A DNA stretch of 64,000 bases from an uncultured Methanobacteriaceae archaeon (lineage in GTDB: Archaea > Methanobacteriota > Methanobacteria > Methanobacteriales > Methanobacteriaceae): assembly GCA_902797085.1 (NCBI GenBank), contig CADBRM010000084.1, positions 1 to 64,000 of the forward strand. Reading direction: 5' to 3'. Below the pieces are notes generated by a model, which was not told the DNA's origin, made no database searches, and saw nothing but the letters and a program-made list of their open reading frames with translations. Positions 36,234 through 46,425 of the stretch are shown here, in pieces (position 1 is the stretch's first letter; each line of letters opens with the position of its first letter). The position numbers and the translations under genes are program-made.

Positions 36234-37373
36234 ATGAAAATCGCATTTGTATATGACACTGCTTTTCCATGGGTAACTGGTGGAGCAGAAAGAAGAATAT
36301 ATGAAATTGGTACCAGACTATCCAATAGAGGACATGATGTCCACATATTCTCCTTGGGTTACTGGATGAATACTGAAAAATACTCTTCCCAAAAAACTAT
36401 TGAATACCATGGCATAACTTACCATAGCGTAGGAAAACCCATGGAATTATATACAAAAAACAATACTCGTTCTATTAGAGAAGCCTTGTACTTTGCCAGA
36501 TGTATTCTGACCAATGCCAAGTTAAAAGACTTTGATATAGTGGATTGTCAGGGATTCCCATACTTTTCATGTTATACCAGCAAAATTAAAAACAGAAAAA
36601 ATTTAGTCATAACATTGCATGAAGTTTGGAATGACTACTGGTTTGAATATCTGGGAAAATTAGGCTACTTCGGAAAGATTATTGAAAAGGGCATCTTTAA
36701 TCTAACCCCAAATGTTATCTGTGTATCCCAATTAACGTTTGAAAACATGCTGAAAAACAAGTGTCCCGATAATGCGACCATAATAGCCAATGGCGTGAAT
36801 ATTTCTGAAATAACTTATGTTGATTCATCAGAGCAATACAATGATGTGGTATTTGCCGGCAGATTGATACCTGAAAAACATGTTGATTTACTTATCAATG
36901 CTATTTCACGGGTTCAGAAGGTACATCCACATGTCAAGTGTAAGATAATAGGTAACGGTCCTTCCGAAACCCACCTTAAACAATTAACATCCAGTTTAAA
37001 CTTAGAAAACAATATTACCTTCGAGGATTTCTATGAAGATCAAAACAAACTCTATAGCGTGATTAAAAGTTCCAGCCTGTTAGTTCTTCCATCCCGACGT
37101 GAAGGTTTTGGTATGATTGTTATTGAAGCCAATGCCTGTGGAGTTCCTGTTGCAACATTAAACAATCCTATGAATGCCGCTAAAGATTTAATCACTAGCG
37201 AGAACGGATGGATTTTTGAAGACAGTGAGGAGTTGGCAAACATTATTAACATTCTAATTGAAAAGGGAGTCAGTATTCAAATTAGAACCCAATGCAGAGA
37301 AAAATCTAAAGAATACGATTGGAATCATATAACTTCCCTTACGGAGAAATATTATCTTGATTTGAAGAAATAA
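36234..37373 (+). CDS. Glycosyltransferase, family 4
   Basis: GT-B enzyme of 379 residues. KIAFVYDTAFPWVTGGAERR at residues 2-21 has the glycine-rich acceptor loop; DVVFAGRLIPEKHVDLLINA and LLVLPSRREGFGMIVIEANA are the donor-domain hallmarks with the EX7E motif. GGAGAG precedes the ATG. A 132-base AT-rich gap follows with T-runs at about 37404-37431 that may end this transcript. Confidence 0.9.
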   Translation: MKIAFVYDTAFPWVTGGAERRIYEIGTRLSNRGHDVHIFSLGYWMNTEKYSSQKTIEYHGITYHSVGKPMELYTKNNTRSIREALYFARCILTNAKLKDFDIVDCQGFPYFSCYTSKIKNRKNLVITLHEVWNDYWFEYLGKLGYFGKIIEKGIFNLTPNVICVSQLTFENMLKNKCPDNATIIANGVNISEITYVDSSEQYNDVVFAGRLIPEKHVDLLINAISRVQKVHPHVKCKIIGNGPSETHLKQLTSSLNLENNITFEDFYEDQNKLYSVIKSSSLLVLPSRREGFGMIVIEANACGVPVATLNNPMNAAKDLITSENGWIFEDSEELANIINILIEKGVSIQIRTQCREKSKEYDWNHITSLTEKYYLDLKK

Positions 37374-37505
37374 TTTTTTCACAACATTCACTATTTTTAT
37401 CTTTTTTTACCAGAAGCAACTCTTTTTTTTGTATAACTATTAATAAAAAATAAATTATTTAAAAAATATATATTACTTTAATTTAAATTGTTCTTTGAGG
37501 TTTTG

Positions 37506-38627
37506 ATGTTGAAAGTTTTACAGACACCAGTACGTTTTTATCCATTTATAGGTGGAGTTGAAAAGTACGTTTATTACATTTCTAAGGAATTAGTAAAATA
37601 TGACGATTGTGATGTTAAGGTTATTTGTGCAAATGAACCAGATACTATAGACCAAGAGGTTTATCATAACATAAATATCCAGAGACTTAAATATTTTGGA
37701 AAAATTGCTAACACAAACATTACGTTATCTCTTCCAAAGGTACTTTACAATGAGGAATTTGACATTATTCATACACATGTTCCAACACCCTGGAGCAGTG
37801 ATTGGAGTAACATTATTACTAGAATCAAAAACAAACCACTGGTAGTCACATACCATAACGACATAATCGGATCAGGAATTGCAAACACCATCGCCAATAT
37901 CTATAACAGTACAACATTAAAATTACTGCTAAACAAAGCCGATAAAATCATTATCACACAAGATGACTACATCAATTCACCTCACCTACAAAACTATAAA
38001 GACAAAATAACCACAATTCCAAATGGCGTAGACACAACATTATTCAAAGACACTGACAAAGAAAGGGTAAACAACCAAATATTCTTCTTAAGTGTACTTG
38101 ACAAGTTCCACAAGTATAAAGGATTAGACTATCTTCTTGAAGCTTTAGTTTCTGTTAAAGAAATAATTCCTGATGTAAAACTGGTGGTGGGTGGAAAAGG
38201 AGAATTATTAGATTTTTATAAATCCAAAACGAAAGAATTAGGATTGGAGGATAATGTTGAATTCAAGGGATTCCTGAGTGACCAAGAAGTAATACAACAT
38301 TACCAGGAGTCAGAACTTTTCGTTCTGCCATCAATATCCTCACTACAGGAGGGTTTCGGAATAGTAGTCCTGGAAGCTTTGGCCTGTAAAACTCCGGTTA
38401 TTAGCACTACCATCGTTGGAGTTTCTGATGATGTAATAAAAACCAACAGCGGCATTATCATACCACCAAAAGATGTCAAAGAACTGGAAAATGCCATAGC
38501 AAAAATTCTGAATGATAAAGAATTGATCAAAACAATGGGAAATAATGGAAGAGCATTAGTTCAAGAAAAATATGAATGGAAAGAAATTGCAAAAAGCATA
38601 CACGACTTATACGAGGGATTACTATGA
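37506..38627 (+). CDS. Glycosyltransferase, family 4
   Basis: GT-B enzyme of 373 residues. MLKVLQTPVRFYPFIGGVEK is the acceptor loop and LFVLPSISSLQEGFGIVVLE the EX7E donor site. GAGG lies 7 bases before ATG 37506. Its stop codon overlaps the next start by 4 bases (ATGA). Probably the first gene of a sub-operon of four genes running to 43344. Confidence 0.9.
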   Translation: MLKVLQTPVRFYPFIGGVEKYVYYISKELVKYDDCDVKVICANEPDTIDQEVYHNINIQRLKYFGKIANTNITLSLPKVLYNEEFDIIHTHVPTPWSSDWSNIITRIKNKPLVVTYHNDIIGSGIANTIANIYNSTTLKLLLNKADKIIITQDDYINSPHLQNYKDKITTIPNGVDTTLFKDTDKERVNNQIFFLSVLDKFHKYKGLDYLLEALVSVKEIIPDVKLVVGGKGELLDFYKSKTKELGLEDNVEFKGFLSDQEVIQHYQESELFVLPSISSLQEGFGIVVLEALACKTPVISTTIVGVSDDVIKTNSGIIIPPKDVKELENAIAKILNDKELIKTMGNNGRALVQEKYEWKEIAKSIHDLYEGLL

Positions 38628-39811
38628 AAATATGTTTTATAAGTAACCTTTATCCCCCTAACGTATTGGGAGGAGCTGAAATAATCGTGGAAAAAATGGC
38701 TTTAGCTATGGTTGAAAAGGGTCATGAATCAATTATCATTACAACCAGTCCCGATGATGAAAAACGTGTCATCAACAGGGACAACACAACAATATACCAG
38801 TTGAACACCACAAAACTTTATCCGACATATAAACAAACTGAAGCTCAAGGCATAAAAAAACCCTTCTGGCACATCATGGATTTATGGAATAATGATACAC
38901 TAAAGGAAATAAAGAAGATATTGACCAAAGAAGCCGTTGATATAGTTCATATAAACAACTACAAAGGATTGTCCCTATCCTGTTTTAAAGCCGGGAAAGA
39001 TTTAGGCATACCTGTTGTATACGAATCCCATGACTTTTCTTTAATTTGTCCAAGAGCAAATCTCATCAGGGGAAATAACACATTATGCCAGGAAAGGAAT
39101 TTAATCTGTAACCAGTATGTTAACAGGCAAAGAAAACTATTAAATGATAATGTGGATTTACTCATTTCCCCCTCACAGTTTATGATTAATAAGTTCAGGG
39201 AAAATGACTTCTTTAAAAATACGAAAGCCATTAAAATTCCTTTAGGAGTTGAATATACTTCCATAAAAACCAATAAAAACTATGATACAATAGACATAGC
39301 ATTTATTGGAACATTAGGAAAACATAAAGGAGTAGACACTCTTATCAAAGCTTTTACAGATATTGAAAATCCGGACATAAAATTACATATCATAGGCAAA
39401 GGTTATGATGAAGAAGAGTTTAAAGAAATGGCAAAAGATGACAAAAGAATCATCTTCCACGGTTTTGTAGACAATAAAGAAATAATGAAATTCTATGAAA
39501 TGATCAATTTCCTGGTAATTCCTTCTATTTGCTATGATAATTCCCCATTGGTAATTTATGAGAGTTTCAGTACTGGTACGCCAGTTATTGGTAGTGATAT
39601 TGGAGGAATCCCCGAATTAATTAAAGAAAATTATAATGGATTTTTATTTGAAGCTGAAAATCCCGACAGTTTAAAAGAGAAACTTGTAAAAGTAATAACC
39701 GACAAAGAATTATTAAAAAATTTAGAAGAAAATGCTTATGCCAGTTTACCACACAATTCTATGGAGATTATGGTAAACAACATTGTTGAAGAATATAATA
39801 AACTGCTATAG
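38624..39811 (+). CDS. Glycosyltransferase, family 4
   Basis: GT-B enzyme of 395 residues. MKICFISNLYPPNVLGGAEI is the N-terminal signature; DIAFIGTLGKHKGVDTLIKA and DNSPLVIYESFSTGTPVIGS form the donor domain. The start overlaps the previous stop as ATGA. The segment CPRANLIRGNNTLCQERNLIC is a cysteine-rich acceptor-domain loop also seen in some other family 4 enzymes (here C at three places). Confidence 0.9.
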   Translation: MKICFISNLYPPNVLGGAEIIVEKMALAMVEKGHESIIITTSPDDEKRVINRDNTTIYQLNTTKLYPTYKQTEAQGIKKPFWHIMDLWNNDTLKEIKKILTKEAVDIVHINNYKGLSLSCFKAGKDLGIPVVYESHDFSLICPRANLIRGNNTLCQERNLICNQYVNRQRKLLNDNVDLLISPSQFMINKFRENDFFKNTKAIKIPLGVEYTSIKTNKNYDTIDIAFIGTLGKHKGVDTLIKAFTDIENPDIKLHIIGKGYDEEEFKEMAKDDKRIIFHGFVDNKEIMKFYEMINFLVIPSICYDNSPLVIYESFSTGTPVIGSDIGGIPELIKENYNGFLFEAENPDSLKEKLVKVITDKELLKNLEENAYASLPHNSMEIMVNNIVEEYNKLL

Positions 39812-39823
39812 TAGTGATTGCAT

Positions 39824-42223
39824 ATGGAATTTAGAAACATATTTACAATGAATGATTGGAAATTCAAGGAATTTGCAACAGTAATAATCACAATACAGGT
39901 ATTGATGTGGATTGTTGGCATATTTTCCTATAATCAAACCCATATTCCAATCTTCAGTGACATAGTAACATTATTGTATTTGAGTCTCGTTCCGGGAATT
40001 CTTATCCTGAGAATAATGAAAATACATAAACTTGGTAATACTTTCACAACACTATTAAGTGTTGGTCTCAGCATTTTATCGGTAATGCTTGTTGGTCTGA
40101 CTATGAACCAGTTATATCCATTAATCGGTATTGCAAAACCTATTGAAACCATACCTCTTATAGTTACTTTCAGCATATTCAATATGCTATTGTTAGCCTT
40201 AGCATATTACAGGGATAAGGAATATTTCCATCACAGCAGTTCAAAATTGAGTATTAAACTTTTAACATCAAATCAATTCATATGTTTATGTATATTGCCT
40301 CTTATTGCAATAATAGGAGCATATACATTACAGTACTATGGAAGAAACGAAATCCAGATTTTGTTATTGATATTAATCTGTGTGTTAGTACTTGCAATGG
40401 CTTGGGGTTACCTTAAAAGGGACTATTACCATATTGCCATATTCAGCATTGCAATATCCCTTCTTTACTATAGTGTACTGATATCAAACCACATTTGGGG
40501 TTATGACATATTCTTTGAATATCAGTTTGCAACATATGTGATAAAAAACGGAATTTGGGATCATACATGGCCTCATGCCTATAATGCCATGCTGAGTGTT
40601 GTAATGTATGCACCAATTTTCAACAAGCTATCCGGTATGACTCTGACCTGGATATTTAAGTTTATTTATTCATTCCTGTTTTCATTAATAAGTATCGGAC
40701 TTTATAAAATATTTGAAAGACGTACTGGAGGAAAGATTGCATTTTTAGCTGCTTTCTTCTTTATTGCATACAACGGGTTTTCCTATGGATGGATGGTACA
40801 GATGGCCAGACAACAGATTGCAGAAATATTCCTTGTACTGCTTGTCTGGTTAATGATAGATAGGAACATTCAACAGAAAAAAAGAAAAATACTATACCTC
40901 CTATTCGGTGTGGGATTAATAATATCACATTATAGTGTTACCTATCTGTTCATGTTCATGCTGCTAGCTACAATTGTAACATTATCCGTGCTGTCAACCC
41001 GTTTCGGTAACATAATCAACACCATACTCCTAAAATTTGGTGTTGACCGCAAATACTTCGGAAAATACTACAAAGTACAAGATCAAACGATAAGTTTACC
41101 GTTATCGCTGTTCTTCATAGGATTTATTATAGTATATTATTCATTAACTGCAGACAGCAAACCTATAGCTTCACTCTTTGATGCTTTAAGAATAGTTTCC
41201 AAAAATTTAAATACAATTGTTCTTGGAGGAAGCATTAATCCAATGATACTGTTGGCCACTCTAGGAATTATCCTAATTGCAGTGGTTGTAGGATATAAAA
41301 TCTTCAGTAAAATTTCAGTAGACATTAATCCAGAGGACATAAAGGTACATCCTTTCATTAAAAATCAGGTAATGAAAATTGAGCAGATGAGCTTACGACG
41401 TAAACAGGCAATAATTGTCGCTGTCACAATCATTGCATTCCTACAGATTTGGTGGCCGTTCAGATTCATGGATATTGTAAGTATAAATGCTCAAAGAGTT
41501 ATTCTCTTTTCAGTATATTTCATACTTGTAGGATTTGTAATGAATATCATACAGCCAAAATACCTGCACTTCACCAGGGAATATAATGCATTTGCACTGT
41601 TTAACCTGGTGATATTGGCATGTGGATTATATATTCCTGCATTCAGAGGACAATTAAGCTTACAAAGAATTTATGAGGTAACTTTTGTTGTTCTTGCACC
41701 GTTCTGCATTATCGGGTTGTATTACATCAGCAATTCCGCAATAGGACTGATTAAAACCACGGAACTTAGGAAAAAGATAGGAATAACCATGAAAGTAATT
41801 GGAATCTTCCTAGTACTTTTCTTCATATTAAATACGGGACTGATAGATTATGAAGTCGGCCAAAGTTCCACGTTACCAATAGACAACACCATCGATGCAC
41901 CAATATTCAGCCAGGGAGAATATGCGGGTGTAGCATGGTTTAACCAATATTATACCAATGACCAGAACAACACGCTGTTCTCTGATGCATTTAGTAACAT
42001 ACTGCTTTACTGGCTTAATGATATGCATACAACGAATCCGAAGAATGCGTCGGACATGGAGCCCGGAAGCTACCTGTTCCTCAGGTCAAACAATATTAAG
42101 CACGAGAGTTTCTTATATGGTAATGGGGAATACATACCTATAGGTGAAGGAATAAACAAATCAAGCAAAATTTACGATAATGGAGATTCACAAATATATA
42201 GAAGAATGACATACGACTGGTGA
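39824..42223 (+). CDS. Large multi-pass membrane protein, DUF2206-like
   Basis: Protein of 799 residues with about 16-18 hydrophobic helices, the last about 130 residues being extracytoplasmic (after DYEVGQSSTLPIDNTIDAP). It matches my memory of the DUF2206 membrane proteins of methanogens and resembles GT-C transferases, with acidic residues in the first outside loop (YDIFFEYQFATYVIKNGIWD). A plausible role is use of a lipid-phosphate sugar made by the GT2 at 35513. AGTGAT precedes ATG 39824. The stop lies 5 bases before the next ATG. Family name is moderately certain, function is inference. Confidence 0.68.
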   Translation: MEFRNIFTMNDWKFKEFATVIITIQVLMWIVGIFSYNQTHIPIFSDIVTLLYLSLVPGILILRIMKIHKLGNTFTTLLSVGLSILSVMLVGLTMNQLYPLIGIAKPIETIPLIVTFSIFNMLLLALAYYRDKEYFHHSSSKLSIKLLTSNQFICLCILPLIAIIGAYTLQYYGRNEIQILLLILICVLVLAMAWGYLKRDYYHIAIFSIAISLLYYSVLISNHIWGYDIFFEYQFATYVIKNGIWDHTWPHAYNAMLSVVMYAPIFNKLSGMTLTWIFKFIYSFLFSLISIGLYKIFERRTGGKIAFLAAFFFIAYNGFSYGWMVQMARQQIAEIFLVLLVWLMIDRNIQQKKRKILYLLFGVGLIISHYSVTYLFMFMLLATIVTLSVLSTRFGNIINTILLKFGVDRKYFGKYYKVQDQTISLPLSLFFIGFIIVYYSLTADSKPIASLFDALRIVSKNLNTIVLGGSINPMILLATLGIILIAVVVGYKIFSKISVDINPEDIKVHPFIKNQVMKIEQMSLRRKQAIIVAVTIIAFLQIWWPFRFMDIVSINAQRVILFSVYFILVGFVMNIIQPKYLHFTREYNAFALFNLVILACGLYIPAFRGQLSLQRIYEVTFVVLAPFCIIGLYYISNSAIGLIKTTELRKKIGITMKVIGIFLVLFFILNTGLIDYEVGQSSTLPIDNTIDAPIFSQGEYAGVAWFNQYYTNDQNNTLFSDAFSNILLYWLNDMHTTNPKNASDMEPGSYLFLRSNNIKHESFLYGNGEYIPIGEGINKSSKIYDNGDSQIYRRMTYDW

Positions 42224-42228
42224 AGATT

Positions 42229-43344
42229 ATGACTAAAACAAGGATATTATTCACACACAATACTGCAATGTGGTATAGAATACCTTTCTTTAATGAGCTT
42301 GCAAGGATATATGATTTAGACTTAGTTTTCACCCACGCTGATGTCATCAAAGAGATATATGATGATGAATTTGAAAACTCTATAAAAAATCTTGAAAATG
42401 TCAATTACACCATACTGAACAACACTTTTGGATTTGCCAGAGGCTTGCTTTCCAAAGCAGGACAGGAACATGACATTACCATCGGAGGCAGTTGGGATAC
42501 TCCACAGGAACTGATTGAAAGTATAGTGTTGTTTACAATTACTAAAATCAAGAAAGAACCCTTCATAATATGGAGGGAAGACTGGGACTGGGAAAGAAAT
42601 TACGGTTTAAAGGAAAAGCTGCTGAATGTTATAACAAAATATCTCTGTAATCATGCAGATGCAATACTGGTTCCGGGAACTTTACATAAGGACTATTTCC
42701 ATGAAAAAATGGGAGTTTCCGAAGAAAATATCTTCATTATGCCAAATGTAAGCAATATTGAAGGAAAATGCGACATTACCCAAAAAGACCATGACGTGAA
42801 AAAAATTCTTTATGTGGGCCGTTTAATTAAAAGAAAGGGAGTAAAATATCTCCTTGAAGCGTTTGAAGATTTGAATCTCAGCAATTGCGAGTTGATTATC
42901 GTTGGTTCCGGTTCTGAAGAGTCAAACCTAAAAAGGTATGTTTGTGACAATAATATTGAAAATGTCTTTTTCAAGGGTAGAATCGATAATGAAGAACTTG
43001 AAGAGTATTATAATGAAAGCAACGTCGTAGTTGTTCCATCCATTAACGAGGGCATGGGAGATCCCTGGGTATTTGTACTAAATGAGGCCATGTACTACTA
43101 TAATCCCATTATTGCCACCACTGCAGTTGGTGCTGCACCGGATATGATTAAGGGCAATGGTTTTATCGTCAATGAAAAGGATTCGAAAGCATTATCAAAA
43201 GCCATAAAAGACATTTTAACTGATGAAAATTTAGAAAAGGATATGCAAATCAGATCCAAGGAAATAATTGACAACGAGTTTCAATATTCCAATATGGTAA
43301 ATGCATTTAATAATGCCATAAAAAAAGTTAAAAAAAATAGTTAA
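42229..43344 (+). CDS. Glycosyltransferase, family 4
   Basis: GT-B enzyme of 371 residues. TRILFTHNTAMWYRIPFFNE starts the acceptor domain, KILYVGRLIKRKGVKYLLEA and PSINEGMGDPWVFVLNEAMY the donor domain. The EGMGDPWVFVLNEA form of the motif is a distinct branch. GGTGA lies before ATG 42229, overlapping the previous stop region. It ends the plus-strand run and converges with the adhesin gene, 8 bases apart. Confidence 0.9.
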   Translation: MTKTRILFTHNTAMWYRIPFFNELARIYDLDLVFTHADVIKEIYDDEFENSIKNLENVNYTILNNTFGFARGLLSKAGQEHDITIGGSWDTPQELIESIVLFTITKIKKEPFIIWREDWDWERNYGLKEKLLNVITKYLCNHADAILVPGTLHKDYFHEKMGVSEENIFIMPNVSNIEGKCDITQKDHDVKKILYVGRLIKRKGVKYLLEAFEDLNLSNCELIIVGSGSEESNLKRYVCDNNIENVFFKGRIDNEELEEYYNESNVVVVPSINEGMGDPWVFVLNEAMYYYNPIIATTAVGAAPDMIKGNGFIVNEKDSKALSKAIKDILTDENLEKDMQIRSKEIIDNEFQYSNMVNAFNNAIKKVKKNS

Positions 43345-43352
43345 GGATATGA

Positions 43353-45344
43353 TTAACTGATGTATTCAATTAATGAATTTACTATTTCATTAACTTTATA
43401 TGAATACACATACCCATATCCATGACTTGTTAAATAAATATCGGGATTATTGATTCCTGTAAAACTACTAGGAGAATAGTTATCATCATGTGCTCTTTCT
43501 AAAAATGATAAACCAGTGATGTCTTTACTTGTAGATGGATTATATGCAAAGAACAATAATCTGTTAGCTTTCGTTCTCATGAAACTTCTGGTACTGACAT
43601 CATAAATTACTCCCGCATCAGCTCCACCAAATATTGACAATTGAACCGCATTATCCGGCAATGATTGAGCCCAGATTGCAACGTTATGTGAATTAGGACC
43701 TAAACCGCCTACAACAGCTTTGTAACCTAAAGATTCAAGTTTAGATTTAATGCTATTCATGAATGCAATGTCTTTATTATTGTTATAAATGTTGTCACTA
43801 GTAATATAAATGGTTCTTACCTTAGGATTACTTGGATGAATTGCAGCCCAACTGTATATTTTACAAGTTTCCGGCAAATATGTACTGGCTGATACATCAA
43901 GCACTTTCGTATAAGAGTATATTAGATTGTAGTAACCCATTTTTCCTATAGTAGTTGTTACATATGTTGGAGGTCTATTATTTGCTTCCATATAATTATA
44001 AACAGTATTTCCAATATCAATAATTTGTTTTATTGTTAATGTATCTGGAGTTACTGTATCATACTGTGTACTGATTGATTTGTAATGTTTATATGTTGCA
44101 TTCAATTTGGAATTACCTCTATAAACATTTTTTGCAGTCTGAATCATTAATGCGAGGAAGTCCTGTAGACCCATTCTTGTTTTACTTACAAGTACTGTTG
44201 ATACTATGTTGTTGGCTTCAAACTGTGTTCTGACAGCAACAGCTGCGGATTTAACTTGAGAATATGTGAAAGATTTTTCTGCCAATATTGTCAAATTATT
44301 TGTAGCATTACTGTGTGCATAAAATGATGTAGGCTTAAGCAATGCTGAAACAGCATAATTTCCACGAGTCAAATTACTGGCATCATAAATTAAGGATGCT
44401 TTTCCATTGGAAACAGTTGCATTTCCAATAGTTTTACCATTAATCTTAAATACTATTGTTCCACTAGGTAAATAACTGTAATCAGTTTTCAGTACAACCG
44501 TAGCTTTTAATTCCACATCGGTTGAGTAACTAGATACTGCAGTTACACTGGCCTTTGTTGGTATAGCATTAACTGTCAGATAGCTGGTTTCTGAACGTGA
44601 CGAATTATATACATTGTTTCCACTGTAGGTTGCTGTAATGGTATATGTCTTTGCAGAATTATGTGCCACATATGAGTAATATGCAACACCATCCGAAACA
44701 TTGGCATAACCTACTGTTTTTCCATTTATTTTAAATGCTACTTTTCCGCTTTTTGCCTGACTTGATTTGTTAATATCTGTTACTTGAACAGAAAGTTTTA
44801 CTGTGTCACCGGATATTACTGAAGCATTACTTGCAACAATTTTACTTGCACTTTTCAATATAGTTAATTTTGCTTCTGCTGAACTACCAAGTAAAGTAGA
44901 AGTTTCACCATATTTTACAGTTAAATTATAAGTTTTAGGTGTCATTGTAGTTGTGTTGAAATAGTACATTGCAGTACCATTCGTTACAGCCGAATAACCC
45001 ATCGTTTTACCGTTGAGTTTAAAAACAACTTTTCCACCAGTTACAGTTTCACCTGTTACTGCATTAGTAATTTTTGCCGTGAATTTTACTGTAGAATTGT
45101 AATTCACAGATTGAGAATCTGCAGTAATTTTTGAAGCCGTTTTACTATTTGTACTTGAATTGGTTTTCGTAACATCATCTGTTGTTTTCTTAGTTATAAT
45201 ATCGTTACTAACTACCGAAGTATCTTTTTCAATAGTAGTCAGTGATGAATCTACATCGGCAATATCCGTTGAATTCTCAGCTGATACTGCTGACATAGTA
45301 ATAAACATCACAGATATTAAAACCAATAATAATAATTTCTTAAT
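43353..45344 (-). CDS. Secreted adhesin-like protein with Ig-like and pseudomurein-binding repeats
   Basis: Surface protein of 663 residues. The N-terminus reads I-K-K-LLLLVLISVMFI and ends in AVSA|EN, a normal signal peptide if the ATT at 45342-45344 is read as start; AGGAG lies 8 bases upstream. A TTG at 45324-45326 is the fallback but would drop the basic n-region. Three Ig-like repeats of about 95 residues share the motif V-x-FKxNGKTxG. Two pseudomurein-binding-type repeats follow, around FTYSQVKSAAVAVRTQF and TLTIKQIIDIGNTVYNYMEA. The C-terminal 180 residues with IYITSDNIYN and SIFGGADAGVIYD form an alpha/beta domain of unknown role. It likely holds to the pseudomurein wall. Confidence 0.85.
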   Translation of the reverse strand: MKKLLLLVLISVMFITMSAVSAENSTDIADVDSSLTTIEKDTSVVSNDIITKKTTDDVTKTNSSTNSKTASKITADSQSVNYNSTVKFTAKITNAVTGETVTGGKVVFKLNGKTMGYSAVTNGTAMYYFNTTTMTPKTYNLTVKYGETSTLLGSSAEAKLTILKSASKIVASNASVISGDTVKLSVQVTDINKSSQAKSGKVAFKINGKTVGYANVSDGVAYYSYVAHNSAKTYTITATYSGNNVYNSSRSETSYLTVNAIPTKASVTAVSSYSTDVELKATVVLKTDYSYLPSGTIVFKINGKTIGNATVSNGKASLIYDASNLTRGNYAVSALLKPTSFYAHSNATNNLTILAEKSFTYSQVKSAAVAVRTQFEANNIVSTVLVSKTRMGLQDFLALMIQTAKNVYRGNSKLNATYKHYKSISTQYDTVTPDTLTIKQIIDIGNTVYNYMEANNRPPTYVTTTIGKMGYYNLIYSYTKVLDVSASTYLPETCKIYSWAAIHPSNPKVRTIYITSDNIYNNNKDIAFMNSIKSKLESLGYKAVVGGLGPNSHNVAIWAQSLPDNAVQLSIFGGADAGVIYDVSTRSFMRTKANRLLFFAYNPSTSKDITGLSFLERAHDDNYSPSSFTGINNPDIYLTSHGYGYVYSYKVNEIVNSLIEYIS

Positions 45345-45460
45345 GTTTACAACTCCTATAATTCATTGAAAAAATTTCAATGGATTATTAGTAAATGTAT
45401 ACTTTTAATCATATTTATAAGTTTTCAAAAAAAGATTAAATGAAAAAAGAAGTTAACAAG

Positions 45461-46420
45461 TTAAAACTTGTTTAATAGGGCATGGAAGTACAATTTTCCA
45501 ATTTGATAAAAGTATTTTGGAAGATTATAGTAATAATTTGATTTATGTTTTTTAATAAATTGCAAATTTGTTTTTATATGATTATACTCTGTTTTGAATG
45601 TGGAACTCCTATGTCTTGACATTCCAACCTTGTGCCATATAATTGAATCAGTAACCGTAACCACCCTAAAACCTTTATTCTTTACGGCTATTGCTAAGTC
45701 AATATCTTCACAACCAAAGAAGAATTCAGTTGATAAAAAATTTTCGGGCATTGCATCTTTTTTTATTAATACTCCTGCACCCGATACCCAATCACAATCA
45801 ATAACAGGCAATGTTAAATCATAATCTGATTCTTCCATTATACTGTGATGTCCGGGAAAGTGATCCAAGTCCACAACACTACCTATACACCATATGGTAT
45901 CATGACTGCCTTCATAATCATAATAGTAAAATTTTGGACCCACCAGTCCAATACTATCATCAGTCAATGCTACATCCACCATCCTTGTCAAAAAATCCGG
46001 GGCAACAATGGTGTCATTGTTTAATAACAGGACATAATCCGGGTCATCATATTTCATCGTGTATTCTATGGCTATGTTGTTTCCCTTCGCAAAGCCATAG
46101 TTTTCCCTGTTTTCTATAAGCAATAATTTTTTTTCATTATCGTTTGAAGTATTGTCTATGGCTTCAGCGTATTCATCTTCCTTTACTACTGTTAATTTTA
46201 TTGGCTTGTTGTCCTGATATTTTGTAAATTCCGTCTCTACTTTAATATCTCCACGAGCATATGCCTTAATTTTTTCTATAGAATCATTTGTTGAATTATT
46301 GTCTGCTACAATTACATTATAATTGGGATAATCTATGTTGTACAAGGATTCTAATGCTTCGAGGGTATCCTCATAACCATTCCAATTCAACAGGATGATT
46401 GATACTAGCGGTTTTGTCAT
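45461..46420 (-). CDS. Glycosyltransferase family 2, rhamnosyltransferase-like
   Basis: GT-A enzyme of 319 residues. VSIILLNWNGYEDTLEALES is the typical start, VLLLNNDTIVAPDFL contains the DxD-equivalent NDT, and CDWVSGAGVLIKKDAM and EDIDLAIAVKNKGFRV follow in family order. The start at 46420 is chosen for GAGTGAT 4 bases upstream. A 50-residue insert with LTVVKEDEYAEAIDNTSND is not usual. It is paralogous to the gene at 47716 and overlaps slightly with the GT4 upstream, so the three minus-strand transferases form one operon. Confidence 0.87.
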   Translation of the reverse strand: MTKPLVSIILLNWNGYEDTLEALESLYNIDYPNYNVIVADNNSTNDSIEKIKAYARGDIKVETEFTKYQDNKPIKLTVVKEDEYAEAIDNTSNDNEKKLLLIENRENYGFAKGNNIAIEYTMKYDDPDYVLLLNNDTIVAPDFLTRMVDVALTDDSIGLVGPKFYYYDYEGSHDTIWCIGSVVDLDHFPGHHSIMEESDYDLTLPVIDCDWVSGAGVLIKKDAMPENFLSTEFFFGCEDIDLAIAVKNKGFRVVTVTDSIIWHKVGMSRHRSSTFKTEYNHIKTNLQFIKKHKSNYYYNLPKYFYQIGKLYFHALLNKF

Positions 46421-46425
46421 AATAA

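Noticed and set aside
43344-43353. Possible hairpin terminator between the convergent glycosyltransferase and adhesin genes.
   Set aside because: Only 8 bases separate the stop codons and no stable inverted repeat is visible.
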